Source of the DNA: Chloroflexota bacterium
GTDB lineage: Bacteria > Chloroflexota > Anaerolineae > Anaerolineales > UBA11579
Length of the DNA: 64,000 nucleotides
Direction: 5' to 3'
NCBI GenBank assembly: GCA_018662365.1
Contig: JABJGH010000022.1
Coordinates: forward strand, 1-64,000
The notes under the pieces are model-generated. The model did not search any database and was not told where the DNA came from. It saw only the letters and a program-made list of their open reading frames with translations. Positions 37,445 to 46,534 of the stretch are shown here, in pieces. Position 1 is the first letter of the stretch; every line of letters begins with the position of its first letter. Both the position numbers and the translations under genes were made by a program.

Positions 37445-38156
37445 GATCTTTGTAGGAAAACAGAACTTGCCAAACTCTAAAAGCCGCTTCAACTTGAATT
37501 TTGAAATTCATTTTGGAATCTCCCCATCTTCTGTCAGCAAAATAAATCGGAATTTCGGTTGACTGGAATCCAAGCAAATTAGTTATATGAGCCATTTCGA
37601 CCTGAAAAATATAGCCATTAGAAATTACACGTTCCAGAGGCAAATTTTCTAAAACATGTCTTGACCATAGCCTGAATCCGCCTGTTACATCTTTTGTAGG
37701 AATTCTTAATATAGAACGTGCATAAAAGTTTCCCCATGCCGAAAGTGCTTTCCTCCATAAGGGCCATTTTTTATCCAGTGACCCGCCTTTGATATATCTG
37801 GAACCAATCGCAATATCATACCCATTAATGCCGTCTATTAATTCAGGAAGTTTTTCAGGGGGGTGGGAAAAGTCTGAATCCATTTGGCCAATTGCATCTG
37901 CTCCATTTTCTAAGGCCATTTTGAAGCCCAGAATATAAGCACTTCCTAATCCTAGTTTCCCTTTTCGATGGACGACCTGAATCTTCCCCGGGTATTCGAG
38001 TGCAAGTTTTTCTGCTATTTCCCCAGTACCATCTGGACTATTGTCATCAATTATGAGGATATTTAAGTCTTGGATCGGTAAATTGAATAATACTGGAATT
38101 AAGCGAGGCAGGTTTTCTGCTTCGTTGTAGGTAGGTAGAATTAAATTGATTTTCAT
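37434..38156 (-). CDS. Polyprenol-phosphate mannosyltransferase-like family 2 glycosyltransferase
   Basis: Transfers a sugar from a nucleotide donor to polyprenyl phosphate. The 240-residue protein has the GT2 start NLILPTYNEAENLPRLIP, the acidic IIDDNSPDGT and MDSDFSHPP donor-metal sites, and the DPM1-like DVTGGFRLW and FQVEMAH blocks. It lacks a C-terminal membrane domain, as in DPM1. It lies just before the roadblock gene on the same strand. Confidence 0.88.
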   Translation of the reverse strand: MKINLILPTYNEAENLPRLIPVLFNLPIQDLNILIIDDNSPDGTGEIAEKLALEYPGKIQVVHRKGKLGLGSAYILGFKMALENGADAIGQMDSDFSHPPEKLPELIDGINGYDIAIGSRYIKGGSLDKKWPLWRKALSAWGNFYARSILRIPTKDVTGGFRLWSRHVLENLPLERVISNGYIFQVEMAHITNLLGFQSTEIPIYFADRRWGDSKMNFKIQVEAAFRVWQVLFSYKDLKQ

Positions 38157-38161
38157 ATAAT

Positions 38162-38533
38162 TTATAATATCTTTTCAAAATCTGAGACAGCTCTTTTCAT
38201 ATCTAATAATATAATCCCCAATTTAGAATCCTCTTTTATCATTGCGGTCAAAACCGCATCTTCACCCACGGCCATTAGTATCGCAAAGCCATTATTGCCA
38301 TGAATATACACTTGATCAAGTAAACCCCTTCCTAACTCGGTTGCAATTCTCTCGCCCAGAGAAAGCATTGCCGCAGACATTGCCCCCAGTCTTTCTTCTT
38401 CAATCCCTTGATGGAGAGAAGATGCAATCGTAAGACCATCAAGGCTAATTAACGCAGATCCTTCTATATCTGGTGACGAGGCTTGTAAATCACGTAAGCG
38501 ATCCGATAATTTTTGAGTACGTGACTTAGTCAA
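38162..38533 (-). CDS. Roadblock/LC7-domain protein
   Basis: A 123-residue single-domain Roadblock/LC7 protein. The core is IEGSALISLDGLTIASSL followed by MSAAMLSLGERIATEL and VYIHGNNGFAILMAVGEDAVL. Bacterial members work with small MglA-type GTPases in polarity or signalling; no GTPase partner is in the window. It is five bases upstream of the DPM1-like gene on the minus strand, so the two are probably cotranscribed. Confidence 0.85.
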   Translation of the reverse strand: MTKSRTQKLSDRLRDLQASSPDIEGSALISLDGLTIASSLHQGIEEERLGAMSAAMLSLGERIATELGRGLLDQVYIHGNNGFAILMAVGEDAVLTAMIKEDSKLGIILLDMKRAVSDFEKIL

Positions 38534-38698
38534 TTGATAACTCCCTAAAAATCCTAGAACATGTCATTAAATATTGATAGTGGTGAAAGAAAGAAAATGC
38601 GTTTAAGGTAACTTTTTAAATTTAGCATAGGCGGCAAATTGTGTCAAGTTAGTTTCACAAATGATAGTTTTTTGGATAACAATACAATTTTTTTGTCG

Positions 38699-38707
38699 TG
38701 CTATAAT
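38699..38707 (+). promoter_or_regulatory. Candidate extended -10 promoter of hutI
   Basis: TGCTATAAT is an extended -10 element about 50 bases before the hutI start. No good -35 is seen. Confidence 0.45.
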
Positions 38708-38755
38708 CATTTTTGTTATATATTTATGTATATTTTTTAATAGGATATATTATTC

Positions 38756-40021
38756 ATGTTGATACATTCCGCTTCACAATTGTTAACCATTGCGGGTACT
38801 CCCCAGCGAGGAAACTCGCTTGGAAAACTTAATATTTTAGAGGATGGAGCTGTATTAATCGGTGATGGGAAGATTAAAAAAGTTGGGAAAAGTAAAGAGT
38901 TATTGGATGCCTATCCCGAGGAATTGAAAATTAATGCAAATAATAAAGTGGTGATGCCAGGATTTGTAGATCCCCATACCCACGCAGTTTGGGCAGGAAG
39001 TAGAGCAGCTGAATTTGAATTGAAATTAGAGGGAAAATCATATTTAGAAATTCTCGCATCGGGGGGAGGAATTTTATCAACTGTTACCGAAACTAGGAAA
39101 GCTAGCTTTAATGAATTAGTTGATCAGACCCGCGACAGATTATGGAAAATGCTTCAATATGGATCAACTACCATTGAGGTTAAAACAGGCTACGGGTTAA
39201 ATATTGAATCTGAAATTAAAATGCTTAAGGTTGTATTGGAATTAGATAATGAAGGTCCCTGGAATTTAATGCCCACATTCTTAGGAGCCCACGCCATTCC
39301 TCCTGAATATAAGGATAATACTCAGGGTTATACAAATTTTGTTTGTGAAGAAATGTTGCCAGCAATACTGGAATGGTGGAATGAGAATACCGGTAGAAAA
39401 AAACTACCCTTTGTAGATGTTTTTTGTGAAACCGGTGCCTTTGATATTAATCAAACCAAGCAAATATTTGATGCAGCCAGAAAATTAGGGTTTAAATTAA
39501 AAGTGCACGCGGATGAATTTGATAATTTAGGGGGTGCGTCTTTGGCGGTGGATTATAAAGCGATATCCGCGGACCATTTGGTCGTCACCTCCTCTGATGA
39601 CATTTCTTCCCTGGGAACCAGTAATACCGTTGCTGTTGCGCTCCCAGGCACCCCTTTTGGCCTAGGGCACAGCGAATACACTCCTGCGAAAAAGATACTT
39701 GAAGCAGATGGAATTTTGGCCATTGCTTCTGATTTGAACCCAGGAACAACTTGGTGTGAAAACATGCAAATGCCGATTGCTTTAGCTTGCCGGTTCATGA
39801 AGCTTACTCCGGCCCAGGCAATAGTAGCGGCAACTCTAAATGCTGCCGCAGCCATAGATAGGGATAGAGATATCGGTTCAATTGAAGTTGGGAAAAATGC
39901 CGATTTGCTTATGTTGTCCGTCGTAGATTATCGTCAATTAGGATATCAATACGGAACTAATCTGGTTAAAACCGTAGTTAAAAATGGTAAAGTTATTTCG
40001 TTTAACGAGGATATAAATTAA
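38756..40021 (+). CDS. hutI: Imidazolonepropionase
   Basis: Metal-dependent amidohydrolase that opens imidazolone propionate in histidine degradation. The 421-residue protein shows the first metal site DPHTHAVWAGSR, GGGILSTVTETRK, the HADEF and SADHLV metal ligands, and ASDLNPGTTW near the last aspartate. No other hut gene lies nearby in the window. It shares one base (TAATG) with the small membrane gene that follows. Confidence 0.92.
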   Translation: MLIHSASQLLTIAGTPQRGNSLGKLNILEDGAVLIGDGKIKKVGKSKELLDAYPEELKINANNKVVMPGFVDPHTHAVWAGSRAAEFELKLEGKSYLEILASGGGILSTVTETRKASFNELVDQTRDRLWKMLQYGSTTIEVKTGYGLNIESEIKMLKVVLELDNEGPWNLMPTFLGAHAIPPEYKDNTQGYTNFVCEEMLPAILEWWNENTGRKKLPFVDVFCETGAFDINQTKQIFDAARKLGFKLKVHADEFDNLGGASLAVDYKAISADHLVVTSSDDISSLGTSNTVAVALPGTPFGLGHSEYTPAKKILEADGILAIASDLNPGTTWCENMQMPIALACRFMKLTPAQAIVAATLNAAAAIDRDRDIGSIEVGKNADLLMLSVVDYRQLGYQYGTNLVKTVVKNGKVISFNEDIN

Positions 40022-40209
40022 TGAATTCTTTTTTTGGGTTGGAAGACCCAATTAACCTTTTGCCAATATTAGGGGCGGTTTTGCTTTTAGGAGTTTTATT
40101 TTTAATCTTTTGGAAAACAATAAAGATGATCATAAAAATTATTGTTATTCTCGCCGGGCTTGGGATAGCAATTTGGATTATCTCATCAATTAGCTCCTAT
40201 TTTTCATAA
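40021..40209 (+). CDS. Small hydrophobic protein of unknown function
   Basis: A 62-residue protein with two hydrophobic segments (residues 13-28 and 36-58). Its ATG overlaps the hutI stop by one base. I recognise no family. The reading frame is kept by its coupling and its short gap to the HD-domain gene. Confidence 0.55.
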   Translation: MNSFFGLEDPINLLPILGAVLLLGVLFLIFWKTIKMIIKIIVILAGLGIAIWIISSISSYFS

Positions 40210-40215
40210 ATCAAC

Positions 40216-40851
40216 ATGCTTAATATTGATAAAGCAAGGGAATGGTATGAGGGGGCAGATGCTGTCCATAATTTTGATCACATATTAAGAGTTTATAGAA
40301 TGGCTGAATTCTTATCGAATGAGGAGGGGGGAGATTTTGAAATAATTGGTGCTGCAACATTATTGCATGATGCAGTCGATCCTCATCCAAATGAAGATTA
40401 TACGCGTACGGCGCACCATGAAATTTCCGCAAATTTTGCAGGAAAAATATTGGCAGGTGAAAAGTGGGAATCCGATAAAGTTGAAGAGGTTCAGCATTGT
40501 ATTCGTGCGCATCGTTTTAGATCCACTGAAAAACCCAAATCTCTTGAAGCCAAGATAGTATTTGATGCAGATAAAATCGATTCAATTGGTGCTATCGGAG
40601 CGGCTCGGGCTATTGCTTATGCAGCTTTAGATAACAAACCTTTTTTCACTCCCGCCTCAAAATTATTTTCAAAAAAATTTGAGTTAGAAGAAAACGAAGT
40701 GCATAGTGCATATCATGAATATATTTTTAAACTAATTAATATAAAAGATCGACTTTATACGGCCACAGCAAAAAAAATTGCGGTAGCAAGACATAAATAT
40801 CTAGAAGAATTTTTCATTCAACTTAAAGCAGAATATCTTGGGGAAAGATAA
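40216..40851 (+). CDS. HD-domain phosphohydrolase
   Basis: A 211-residue metal-dependent HD phosphohydrolase. The motif is visible as DHILRVYRMAEFL (first His), LLHDAVDP (His-Asp pair), and the closing DADKIDSIGAIG aspartate. The family (YedJ-like) acts on nucleotides or phosphate esters, with unknown substrate. It lies six bases after the small hydrophobic gene and overlaps no functional start downstream. Confidence 0.85.
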   Translation: MLNIDKAREWYEGADAVHNFDHILRVYRMAEFLSNEEGGDFEIIGAATLLHDAVDPHPNEDYTRTAHHEISANFAGKILAGEKWESDKVEEVQHCIRAHRFRSTEKPKSLEAKIVFDADKIDSIGAIGAARAIAYAALDNKPFFTPASKLFSKKFELEENEVHSAYHEYIFKLINIKDRLYTATAKKIAVARHKYLEEFFIQLKAEYLGER

Positions 40852-40909
40852 TTTATTTGTAGTCCAAATTAGAAAACGATCCTTTAATAAATGTAGGAAG
40901 GTTACCCAT

Positions 40910-41680
40910 ATGAGACCTAAACTTGAAGAAGTTTGTGAAATGGCATTGAATGCGGGGGAAATTCTAAGAGATGGTTTTGGGAAACTGAAATCTCTTAAGT
41001 TAAAAAGAGAGATTGATGTTGTCACTGAAATAGATCGCAAGTCAGAAAAATTTCTAATTGGAGAAATTAAAAGCAAATTTCCTGGGCATCATATTATTGC
41101 TGAGGAATCGGGAGAAACGATCGGGGATGTTGAAAGAAAATGGTATATAGACCCGTTAGATGGCACAACAAATTTCGCCCATAACCTGCCAATTTTTTCT
41201 GTATCTATCGCATATGCAGAAAAAGATCAAATTGTTCTTGGGGTTGTTTATGACCCAATGAGGGATGAATTATTTAGTGCGGAAAAGGGGGGAGGGGCTA
41301 AATTAAATGGTGTGCCAATTTTCGTAGGAAAAGAATCTGAATTAAACAAAAGTGTATTGGTGACCGGTTTTCCTTACGACCGCTTTACCAATGAGGATAA
41401 TAACCTCGATAACTTTAATAGGCTTGCAACAAAAATTCGGGGCATTAGGAGACTAGGAAGCGCTGCCCTAGACCTATGTTATGTGGCGGCTAATCGAGTT
41501 AACGGATATTGGGAAATCCGAATGGAAACCTGGGATCTGGCGGCTGGAATGCTCATTGCTCAAGAGGCAGGAGCAAAAGTTACCAAAAGGGATGGGAGTT
41601 TAGATATGCTCAATCCCCCAATAAATGTAATTGCAGCTAATCCCCTGCTTCATCAAAAATTTCTTGAAAATATAGTTTAA
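40910..41680 (+). CDS. suhB: Inositol monophosphatase family protein
   Basis: Mg-dependent phosphatase of the IMPase/FBPase superfamily, 256 residues. The metal sites are clear: HHIIAEESGE, DPLDGTTNFAHNLPIFSVS, and WDLAAGMLIAQEAGAKVT. The start at 40910 has an AGGAAGG site; a longer frame from 40838 would overlap the HD gene. Substrate could be inositol phosphate, PAP or NADP, which the sequence does not decide. Confidence 0.9.
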   Translation: MRPKLEEVCEMALNAGEILRDGFGKLKSLKLKREIDVVTEIDRKSEKFLIGEIKSKFPGHHIIAEESGETIGDVERKWYIDPLDGTTNFAHNLPIFSVSIAYAEKDQIVLGVVYDPMRDELFSAEKGGGAKLNGVPIFVGKESELNKSVLVTGFPYDRFTNEDNNLDNFNRLATKIRGIRRLGSAALDLCYVAANRVNGYWEIRMETWDLAAGMLIAQEAGAKVTKRDGSLDMLNPPINVIAANPLLHQKFLENIV

Positions 41681-41698
41681 ATGAATTTGTAAGTTATT

Positions 41699-42505
41699 TC
41701 AAGAAAGGTCTTTTTTTAATTTTGAAAAATCAACTTTGGATGTCATGTTCAGGTTAACCGGCGTGACAGAAATGATTCCTTTGGATAATACAGTGTGTAC
41801 ATCCGATCTTTCTGGGAAAAGGCTCGCATCCTCTTGCATTTTATAACCCAAGCTTGCTGGCTCATCCCAAGATTTTCTTTTTGGTGGATCTGGCACATAA
41901 TATCGCACTGGCGATAAACTAGTAATTTCCCAATCTGTTTCTTTTGTAGCATTCGTAGGCAAATCGATTTTCAAAATTTGGACCAGAGGATCTAGTTCTT
42001 TATTCAGAAATTGTTTTGCAAAGTAAGCTGTGAAATATGCAGCAACATTGAAATCAATTTCATTGGAATAAGATAAATGGTATTCCTTGGCTGTGTCCAA
42101 GGAAACTGCCAAGGCAGGAATCTCATAAGAAGCTGCCTCCATGGCGGCACCAACCGTTCCTGAAACGGTGATGCCCTGGCCTAGATTTAAACCATAATTA
42201 ATTCCAGAAACGACAATATCAGGTTTTGTTGGCATTATTTCAAATATAGCGTGCTGCACAGTTTGGGCAGGTGAGCCACCCACGGCATATATTTTCCATT
42301 CTTTTCCGTTTACAACTAATTCTTTGATGCGGATGAGACCATCCGAGCTAAGAGGCATACTCCTGCCGGCTGCAGAATATTGTTCACGGGGTGCTGCTAC
42401 CCAAACATACCCAATTTCGGAGAGGGATTCTGCAGCAGCCCATAGACCGGGGGAATCAATTCCATCATCATTGGTTAGTAAAATCTGCGGTTTGTCATTT
42501 TTCAT
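41699..42505 (-). CDS. surE: 5'/3'-nucleotidase SurE
   Basis: Metal-dependent nucleoside monophosphatase. The 268-residue protein has the motif LLTNDDG at residues 9-15, PREQYSAAGRSM with the metal-binding Ser region, GGSPAQTVQHAI, and SGINYGLNLGQGITVSGTVGAAMEA. It ends 19 bases from the convergent IMPase gene. Confidence 0.93.
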   Translation of the reverse strand: MKNDKPQILLTNDDGIDSPGLWAAAESLSEIGYVWVAAPREQYSAAGRSMPLSSDGLIRIKELVVNGKEWKIYAVGGSPAQTVQHAIFEIMPTKPDIVVSGINYGLNLGQGITVSGTVGAAMEAASYEIPALAVSLDTAKEYHLSYSNEIDFNVAAYFTAYFAKQFLNKELDPLVQILKIDLPTNATKETDWEITSLSPVRYYVPDPPKRKSWDEPASLGYKMQEDASLFPERSDVHTVLSKGIISVTPVNLNMTSKVDFSKLKKDLS

Positions 42506-42520
42506 AGGGAACTCTTTTTG

Positions 42521-43903
42521 CTAGGGAAGGGGATTGTTGGTGGCCCAGTCATTTCCTAAAAATAACTCGATATCATAGGCCGAATTAGGATCGAATCGGT
42601 GATAAATTATTACTTGGTTTCCAAATAAATTAAGCAAGAACTGTGCTGTAAATGGATTTCCAGTGTGGTCAATTATTGTGGATGTGTAACTAAATTGGTT
42701 TGTTGGATTGGTGCCCGCAATATGCGCACCTAGTGAGGTCAAGTAATCGGATGTCCTTGATTCAAGTTCGGGGGAATTTGAGGAATTTTCGATATAGATG
42801 TTTGACAATTCCAAATTCATCTTGGTTTGATCATCCCCGACAGTTAAAGGTGAAAAAACTCCGCCAGAGCCGAAAATATCATCCCTCAAGGTTCGAATTA
42901 AATCAGGCACTGGGATAAGAATAGAAAGCCCATCAGGAGATGTACCAAAATTCACATATTTTTCATCGATCACGCCACTTTTTATGTTTTCAAAATCAAT
43001 TTGAGCAGCAAGGACAATTAATTTCAAAGCATCATCTAAGGGGAGATTCGTATTGATTCCCGAAGAAATTTCATCGTAGATATCGGTTGCATTGTTGAGT
43101 AACCGAGTGAAATTATCAGGCTCTAGGAATCGGTCTCTAATTGCTAAGATTACTTCCTGCTGACGTTCAGATCGAGTAAAATCACCACCTTCCGTGTAAC
43201 GCATTCGAGCATAGGCCAATGCAAGATACCCTGGCAGGGTTTGCCGGCCCAACTCAAGAGTTACGGGCAACTTAGGGCCAATAGGGTCGATTCGAAGTGG
43301 CGTTTTTACATCAATGGTGATGCCACCGATCAAATCTATAAACCTCTCAAATGTAGAAAAATCAATTTGGGCATAATAATCAATAGGCACCCCAATGGTT
43401 TGCTCTATCGTATCGATCGCTAATTTTGGACCACCGCCAGGGAGTTTATAGATATCCCCTAGATAATAAGCGGTATTAATTTTCCCCGGATTAAAGCCAG
43501 GAATATTAGCCCAAAGATCTCTAGGAACAGAAAGCATCCCAGCTTCTTTTGAAATTGGGTCAATGGTTAACAGAATCATCGTATCAGACCGAGATGCGGT
43601 TTCTCCAGAAGATACGTCTCTATAATCTAACCCTAACAATAATAAGGTTACTCTATCATTACCGTTCCAGGGTTCTGCAGTCGGGCCTTGAGGAACAAAA
43701 ACGGCATCCTCATCCGCTGGGTTTTCATCCGATGAATTGATATCGTTATCCAGATTTGGAATGAAATCAAATCCTAATATAGTTCCTTTTTGTCCAATAT
43801 CTTTTAATATACTGAATGACAAACCAGAAAGGGTTATACAAATAAACACAATGAAAAAGGAAACAAGAATGCGTATTTTTTTTGATTCAAAATATTTCAT
43901 CAT
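42521..43903 (-). CDS. LytR-CpsA-Psr (LCP) family wall-polymer transferase
   Basis: Membrane-anchored enzyme that attaches anionic glycopolymers to peptidoglycan. About 460 residues. After an N-terminal helix, the LCP domain shows LLLLGLDYRDV, SRSDTMILLTIDP with the diphosphate-binding Arg-Asp, MLSVPRDLW, and the YARMRYTEGGDFTRSERQQ block. A C-terminal LytR_C-like domain follows. The ATG at 43903 is preferred to a TTG at 43930. It lies 45 bases downstream of the next gene on the same strand and indicates a single-membrane envelope. Confidence 0.9.
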   Translation of the reverse strand: MMKYFESKKIRILVSFFIVFICITLSGLSFSILKDIGQKGTILGFDFIPNLDNDINSSDENPADEDAVFVPQGPTAEPWNGNDRVTLLLLGLDYRDVSSGETASRSDTMILLTIDPISKEAGMLSVPRDLWANIPGFNPGKINTAYYLGDIYKLPGGGPKLAIDTIEQTIGVPIDYYAQIDFSTFERFIDLIGGITIDVKTPLRIDPIGPKLPVTLELGRQTLPGYLALAYARMRYTEGGDFTRSERQQEVILAIRDRFLEPDNFTRLLNNATDIYDEISSGINTNLPLDDALKLIVLAAQIDFENIKSGVIDEKYVNFGTSPDGLSILIPVPDLIRTLRDDIFGSGGVFSPLTVGDDQTKMNLELSNIYIENSSNSPELESRTSDYLTSLGAHIAGTNPTNQFSYTSTIIDHTGNPFTAQFLLNLFGNQVIIYHRFDPNSAYDIELFLGNDWATNNPLP

Positions 43904-43947
43904 AATAGACTTCTTTGGGATTATCACCAAATGTTTGCTCAGGCGCC

Positions 43948-45195
43948 TTAGGTTTCAGTCGGTGTCTCAGTTGGTGTTGGCGTTTCCGTAGGGGTAGGTG
44001 TAACGGTTAAGGTGCTAGTAGCCGTACCCGTTTCTAAAATGAGTGTACCAGTTGCTGATTCAATTGGTGTAGGAGTTTCGGTCGTTAGTGTACCTGTTAT
44101 GGTTGGGGTTACTGTAAACGTCGAAGTCAGGGTTGGCGTGGACGAGGGTGTCAGATTAAAACAGTTTTCCTGAACGATGATTGAGGTAGCTAATATATTT
44201 TCATCCAAACCTGCAGCAGCATTTGCGATTTGATATTGTTCATTTGAGCCGCACCAATTTTCTTCAGTGGCTAATTTTTCTGCATATTGGATCAAAGACG
44301 CCCAATAGCGATAAAAGGCAGTCATTCCAGATGAATCACTCATATTAGGGACCATGCCAGCGAGCTGTCCGTAATAAAATGCTGCTATATCTGGATAGGC
44401 CATCCAGAATCCATTCCCCTGCAGATATAAGCGCGCCCAATCTCGATAGTTTCTGGCTTCGATGTCTAACGGCCCAAATTGTTCAGCCAAAGTAAAATCG
44501 TAAAGGCCTTCCTCTAATTTACCTTGTTCTAAAACTTTAATTGCCCCTAAATTTCTTAAAGTCACATAAATAAATCCATCTAATTCTGTGACTCGGTATA
44601 AGGGATCTACATTTCTTAGTGCCGATAGGGTTTCAAGAGCTTTTCCCCAGTTTTGGGAATGGACATAGGAAATTACTAAATTAAAAAGTTCCTCTTTTGG
44701 GCGGCCGTCCGGGGTTGGCGTAATTGTTGGTTCAACTAGCGGAGTTGGCGTAGCTGTAGTGTTCATGATCACTTGAATTTCGACCCAGCGATCGAGAGCC
44801 AGTTGGTAAGTTGGGTCTTGGGCATATATAAATTCAAAGCGCTGCAAGGCAATATAATAATTGCCGGCTTCAAAATCTTCGACCCCCCTTTGGTATTCTT
44901 GATCTAGGGCCACTTTGCTTATTTCAGTGGCATCCCCATTGAAATGGGAGGAACCTTGTTTGAAACCGAAGTATCCGCTGAATGAAACAGAAATAATAAG
45001 TATAAAAATTGCCCCTAACGCAATGATCGCAGGTCGAAATTTGTTAGTTATTTGCGCTGGAGGAGGGTTAACGGGGGGGTTATTGTCTTTTTCAATTTGG
45101 ACAGTCTCAGAAAAACCGCCATTTTTTTTCGCTAATTGAGTTTCGTCCTCTTTTGAGGAATCGCTGAATTGCGTTTCATCCAAATTCTTATTCAT
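43948..45195 (-). CDS. TPR-like membrane protein with a Thr-Pro-rich C-terminal tail
   Basis: A 415-residue protein with an N-terminal polar stretch, one membrane helix near residues 52-75, and an outside part with helical TPR-like repeats (YYIALQRFEFIYAQDP). Thr-Pro linkers (TPTPLVEPTITPTPDG) divide it, and it ends in a long Thr/Pro/Glu tail of repeated TPTPTE units from about residue 350. Such tails are often spacers in cell-wall regions and may be glycosylated. It precedes the LCP gene, so a wall-related role is inferred. Confidence 0.7.
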   Translation of the reverse strand: MNKNLDETQFSDSSKEDETQLAKKNGGFSETVQIEKDNNPPVNPPPAQITNKFRPAIIALGAIFILIISVSFSGYFGFKQGSSHFNGDATEISKVALDQEYQRGVEDFEAGNYYIALQRFEFIYAQDPTYQLALDRWVEIQVIMNTTATPTPLVEPTITPTPDGRPKEELFNLVISYVHSQNWGKALETLSALRNVDPLYRVTELDGFIYVTLRNLGAIKVLEQGKLEEGLYDFTLAEQFGPLDIEARNYRDWARLYLQGNGFWMAYPDIAAFYYGQLAGMVPNMSDSSGMTAFYRYWASLIQYAEKLATEENWCGSNEQYQIANAAAGLDENILATSIIVQENCFNLTPSSTPTLTSTFTVTPTITGTLTTETPTPIESATGTLILETGTATSTLTVTPTPTETPTPTETPTET

Positions 45196-45267
45196 AGGTG
45201 TTATATTTTACTCGTCTTTATAGAAAAGAGATATACCGATAAAAAAGGTTTTCAATCAAAACAAGTC

Positions 45268-45828
45268 ATGATAAAAAACAAAATTCAAGTTTTTGGAGAA
45301 ATAAAACCGCGCGGCATGTATTTGTTGATAATGGAGCTATCTAAAGAGATTAAGATTGATTTCGGGAAATTCAAGAAGGGAAAAGAATTTCGATTGGAAC
45401 CTGGGCATTACCTTTATTTAGGGTCTGCAATGAAAAATCTTCCCTCCAGGTTAATTCGCCATACCCTTAGGTCAGAAAAAAGGCCCGCGCATGAGATCCA
45501 AAAAGAATCGGTTAAAAGTATGATTGACCTTGGTTTTATTATAAAAGAGCCTGACTTATCAGAAAAGAAACTGCATTGGCATATCGATTATTTATTGGAT
45601 AATTCACATATTTCTATTGCTCAAATAAATATGTTTATGACAAATGTATCCCTTGAAGCCAAAATGGGGAATTTCTTGAAAAATAGTTTAAATGTGGAGC
45701 AGATATCAACTGGGCTTGGTGCGAGCGATCATTACGGGAATTCGCATATATTAAAAATACTTGATTTGAATTGGTTTACTCAGAATGAAGGGGAAAACCT
45801 GAAGAAATTGTTTGATGAATTGATATAA
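45268..45828 (+). CDS. DUF123 protein, GIY-YIG-like nuclease domain
   Basis: A 186-residue protein of the DUF123 family, related to the GIY-YIG fold. Visible blocks are RGMYLLIMEL, EPGHYLYLGSAMKNLPSRLIRH, and LHWHIDYLLD. The ATG at 45268 is chosen because a longer start at 45169 would cover the divergent gene and the promoter space. Some family members are DNA-associated; the reaction is unproven. It ends with a terminator at 45830-45867. Confidence 0.8.
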   Translation: MIKNKIQVFGEIKPRGMYLLIMELSKEIKIDFGKFKKGKEFRLEPGHYLYLGSAMKNLPSRLIRHTLRSEKRPAHEIQKESVKSMIDLGFIIKEPDLSEKKLHWHIDYLLDNSHISIAQINMFMTNVSLEAKMGNFLKNSLNVEQISTGLGASDHYGNSHILKILDLNWFTQNEGENLKKLFDELI

Positions 45829-45829
45829 A

Positions 45830-45867
45830 AAAAAGACTGTTTCCTCCTCCGGATAACAGTCTTTTTT
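45830..45867 (+). terminator. Rho-independent terminator after the DUF123 gene
   Basis: An 11-bp stem (45832-45842 and 45855-45865) followed by a T run to 45867. Confidence 0.9.
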
Positions 45868-45890
45868 AGAAACAGGCGAATGCCTTTTAG

Positions 45891-45964
45891 TACCCTCGAC
45901 ATGATTCGAACACGTGGCCTCTTACTCCGCAAGCAAGCGCTCTATCCAGCTGAGCTACGAGGGC
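45891..45964 (-). tRNA. tRNA-Arg (anticodon GCG)
   Basis: A 74-base cloverleaf. The acceptor arms GCCCTCG and CGAGGGT pair with one G.U, the D arm is GCTC/GAGC, the anticodon stem CTTGC/GTAAG holds loop TTGCGGA (anticodon GCG, Arg CGC/CGU), and the T loop is TTCGAAT. CCA is not encoded. Confidence 0.9.
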
Positions 45965-46019
45965 AAAATTTCTTTTGTAACAGCTCTAGATTATACCAAC
46001 TAATGATCTAAAGTAAAGG

Positions 46020-46109
46020 CGGGGAGGGAGGGATTCGAACCCTCGTCCGGGTTACACCCGGAACCCACTTAGCAGGCGGGCGCACTAAACCAGGCTATGC
46101 GACCTCCCC
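46020..46109 (-). tRNA. tRNA-Ser (anticodon GCT)
   Basis: A 90-base class II tRNA. Acceptor arms GGGGAGG/CCTCCCC, anticodon loop CTGCTAA (GCT) and a long variable arm (CCGGGTGTAACCCGG) identify serine. It reads AGC/AGU. Confidence 0.95.
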
Positions 46110-46175
46110 GATTGTTTCGAAAAACCCCAGAATTAAATTGCATCATTTTTAGTGAAAATTAGCAATAAATTTCAG

Positions 46176-46262
46176 CGGAGGGAGTGGGATTCGAACCCAC
46201 GGTGAGCGTTAACCCACATCGGTTTTCAAGACCGACGCCTTCGTCCACTCGGCCATCCCTCC
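46176..46262 (-). tRNA. tRNA-Ser (anticodon TGA)
   Basis: An 87-base class II tRNA. Acceptor arms GGAGGGA/TCCCTCC, anticodon loop CTTGAAA (TGA) and a long variable arm mark serine. It reads UCA and related codons. A GC-rich hairpin directly precedes it (46261-46302). Confidence 0.95.
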
Positions 46263-46302
46263 AGGGCCTCGCGCGGAGCAAAGGCTCCGTTGGAGCGCCC
46301 TG
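46261..46302 (-). promoter_or_regulatory. GC-rich hairpin in the 5' leader of tRNA-Ser(TGA)
   Basis: Outer arms CAGGGC/GCCCTG enclose an inner CGGAGC/GCTCCG hairpin, immediately before the tRNA 5' end. It may mark the precursor for processing; the role is unknown. Confidence 0.4.
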
Positions 46303-46489
46303 AATTTTACCACAAGGCTATATCAGTTTCAATCTATTTGATAAAGAATTTTTAGCTAACAACTTGAGCTTTTAGAATATAAATTTCGCGCCTAATTTTG
46401 AATGATTTTACTCATAGGATGAAGGGGGATTTTGGGTAAATGCCTATTAGGTGAACTAATTGCTTATCTATTATATTCTCAGTTATACT

Positions 46490-46498
46490 TGCTATAAT
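46490..46498 (+). promoter_or_regulatory. Candidate extended -10 promoter of the kbl/bioF-like gene
   Basis: TGCTATAAT is an extended -10 element about 37 bases before the start. No clear -35. Confidence 0.45.
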
Positions 46499-46534
46499 TG
46501 TGATAAATAATGAAGCTTTAGGAGATTTAATACT

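Noticed and set aside
43948-44060. Thr-Pro repeat region as a CRISPR or tandem DNA repeat
   Set aside because: It codes for TPTPTE units in frame and has no spacer structure.
45169-45267. Extended N-terminus of the DUF123 protein
   Set aside because: It would overlap the divergent TPR-like gene and the promoter space; family homology starts after 45268.
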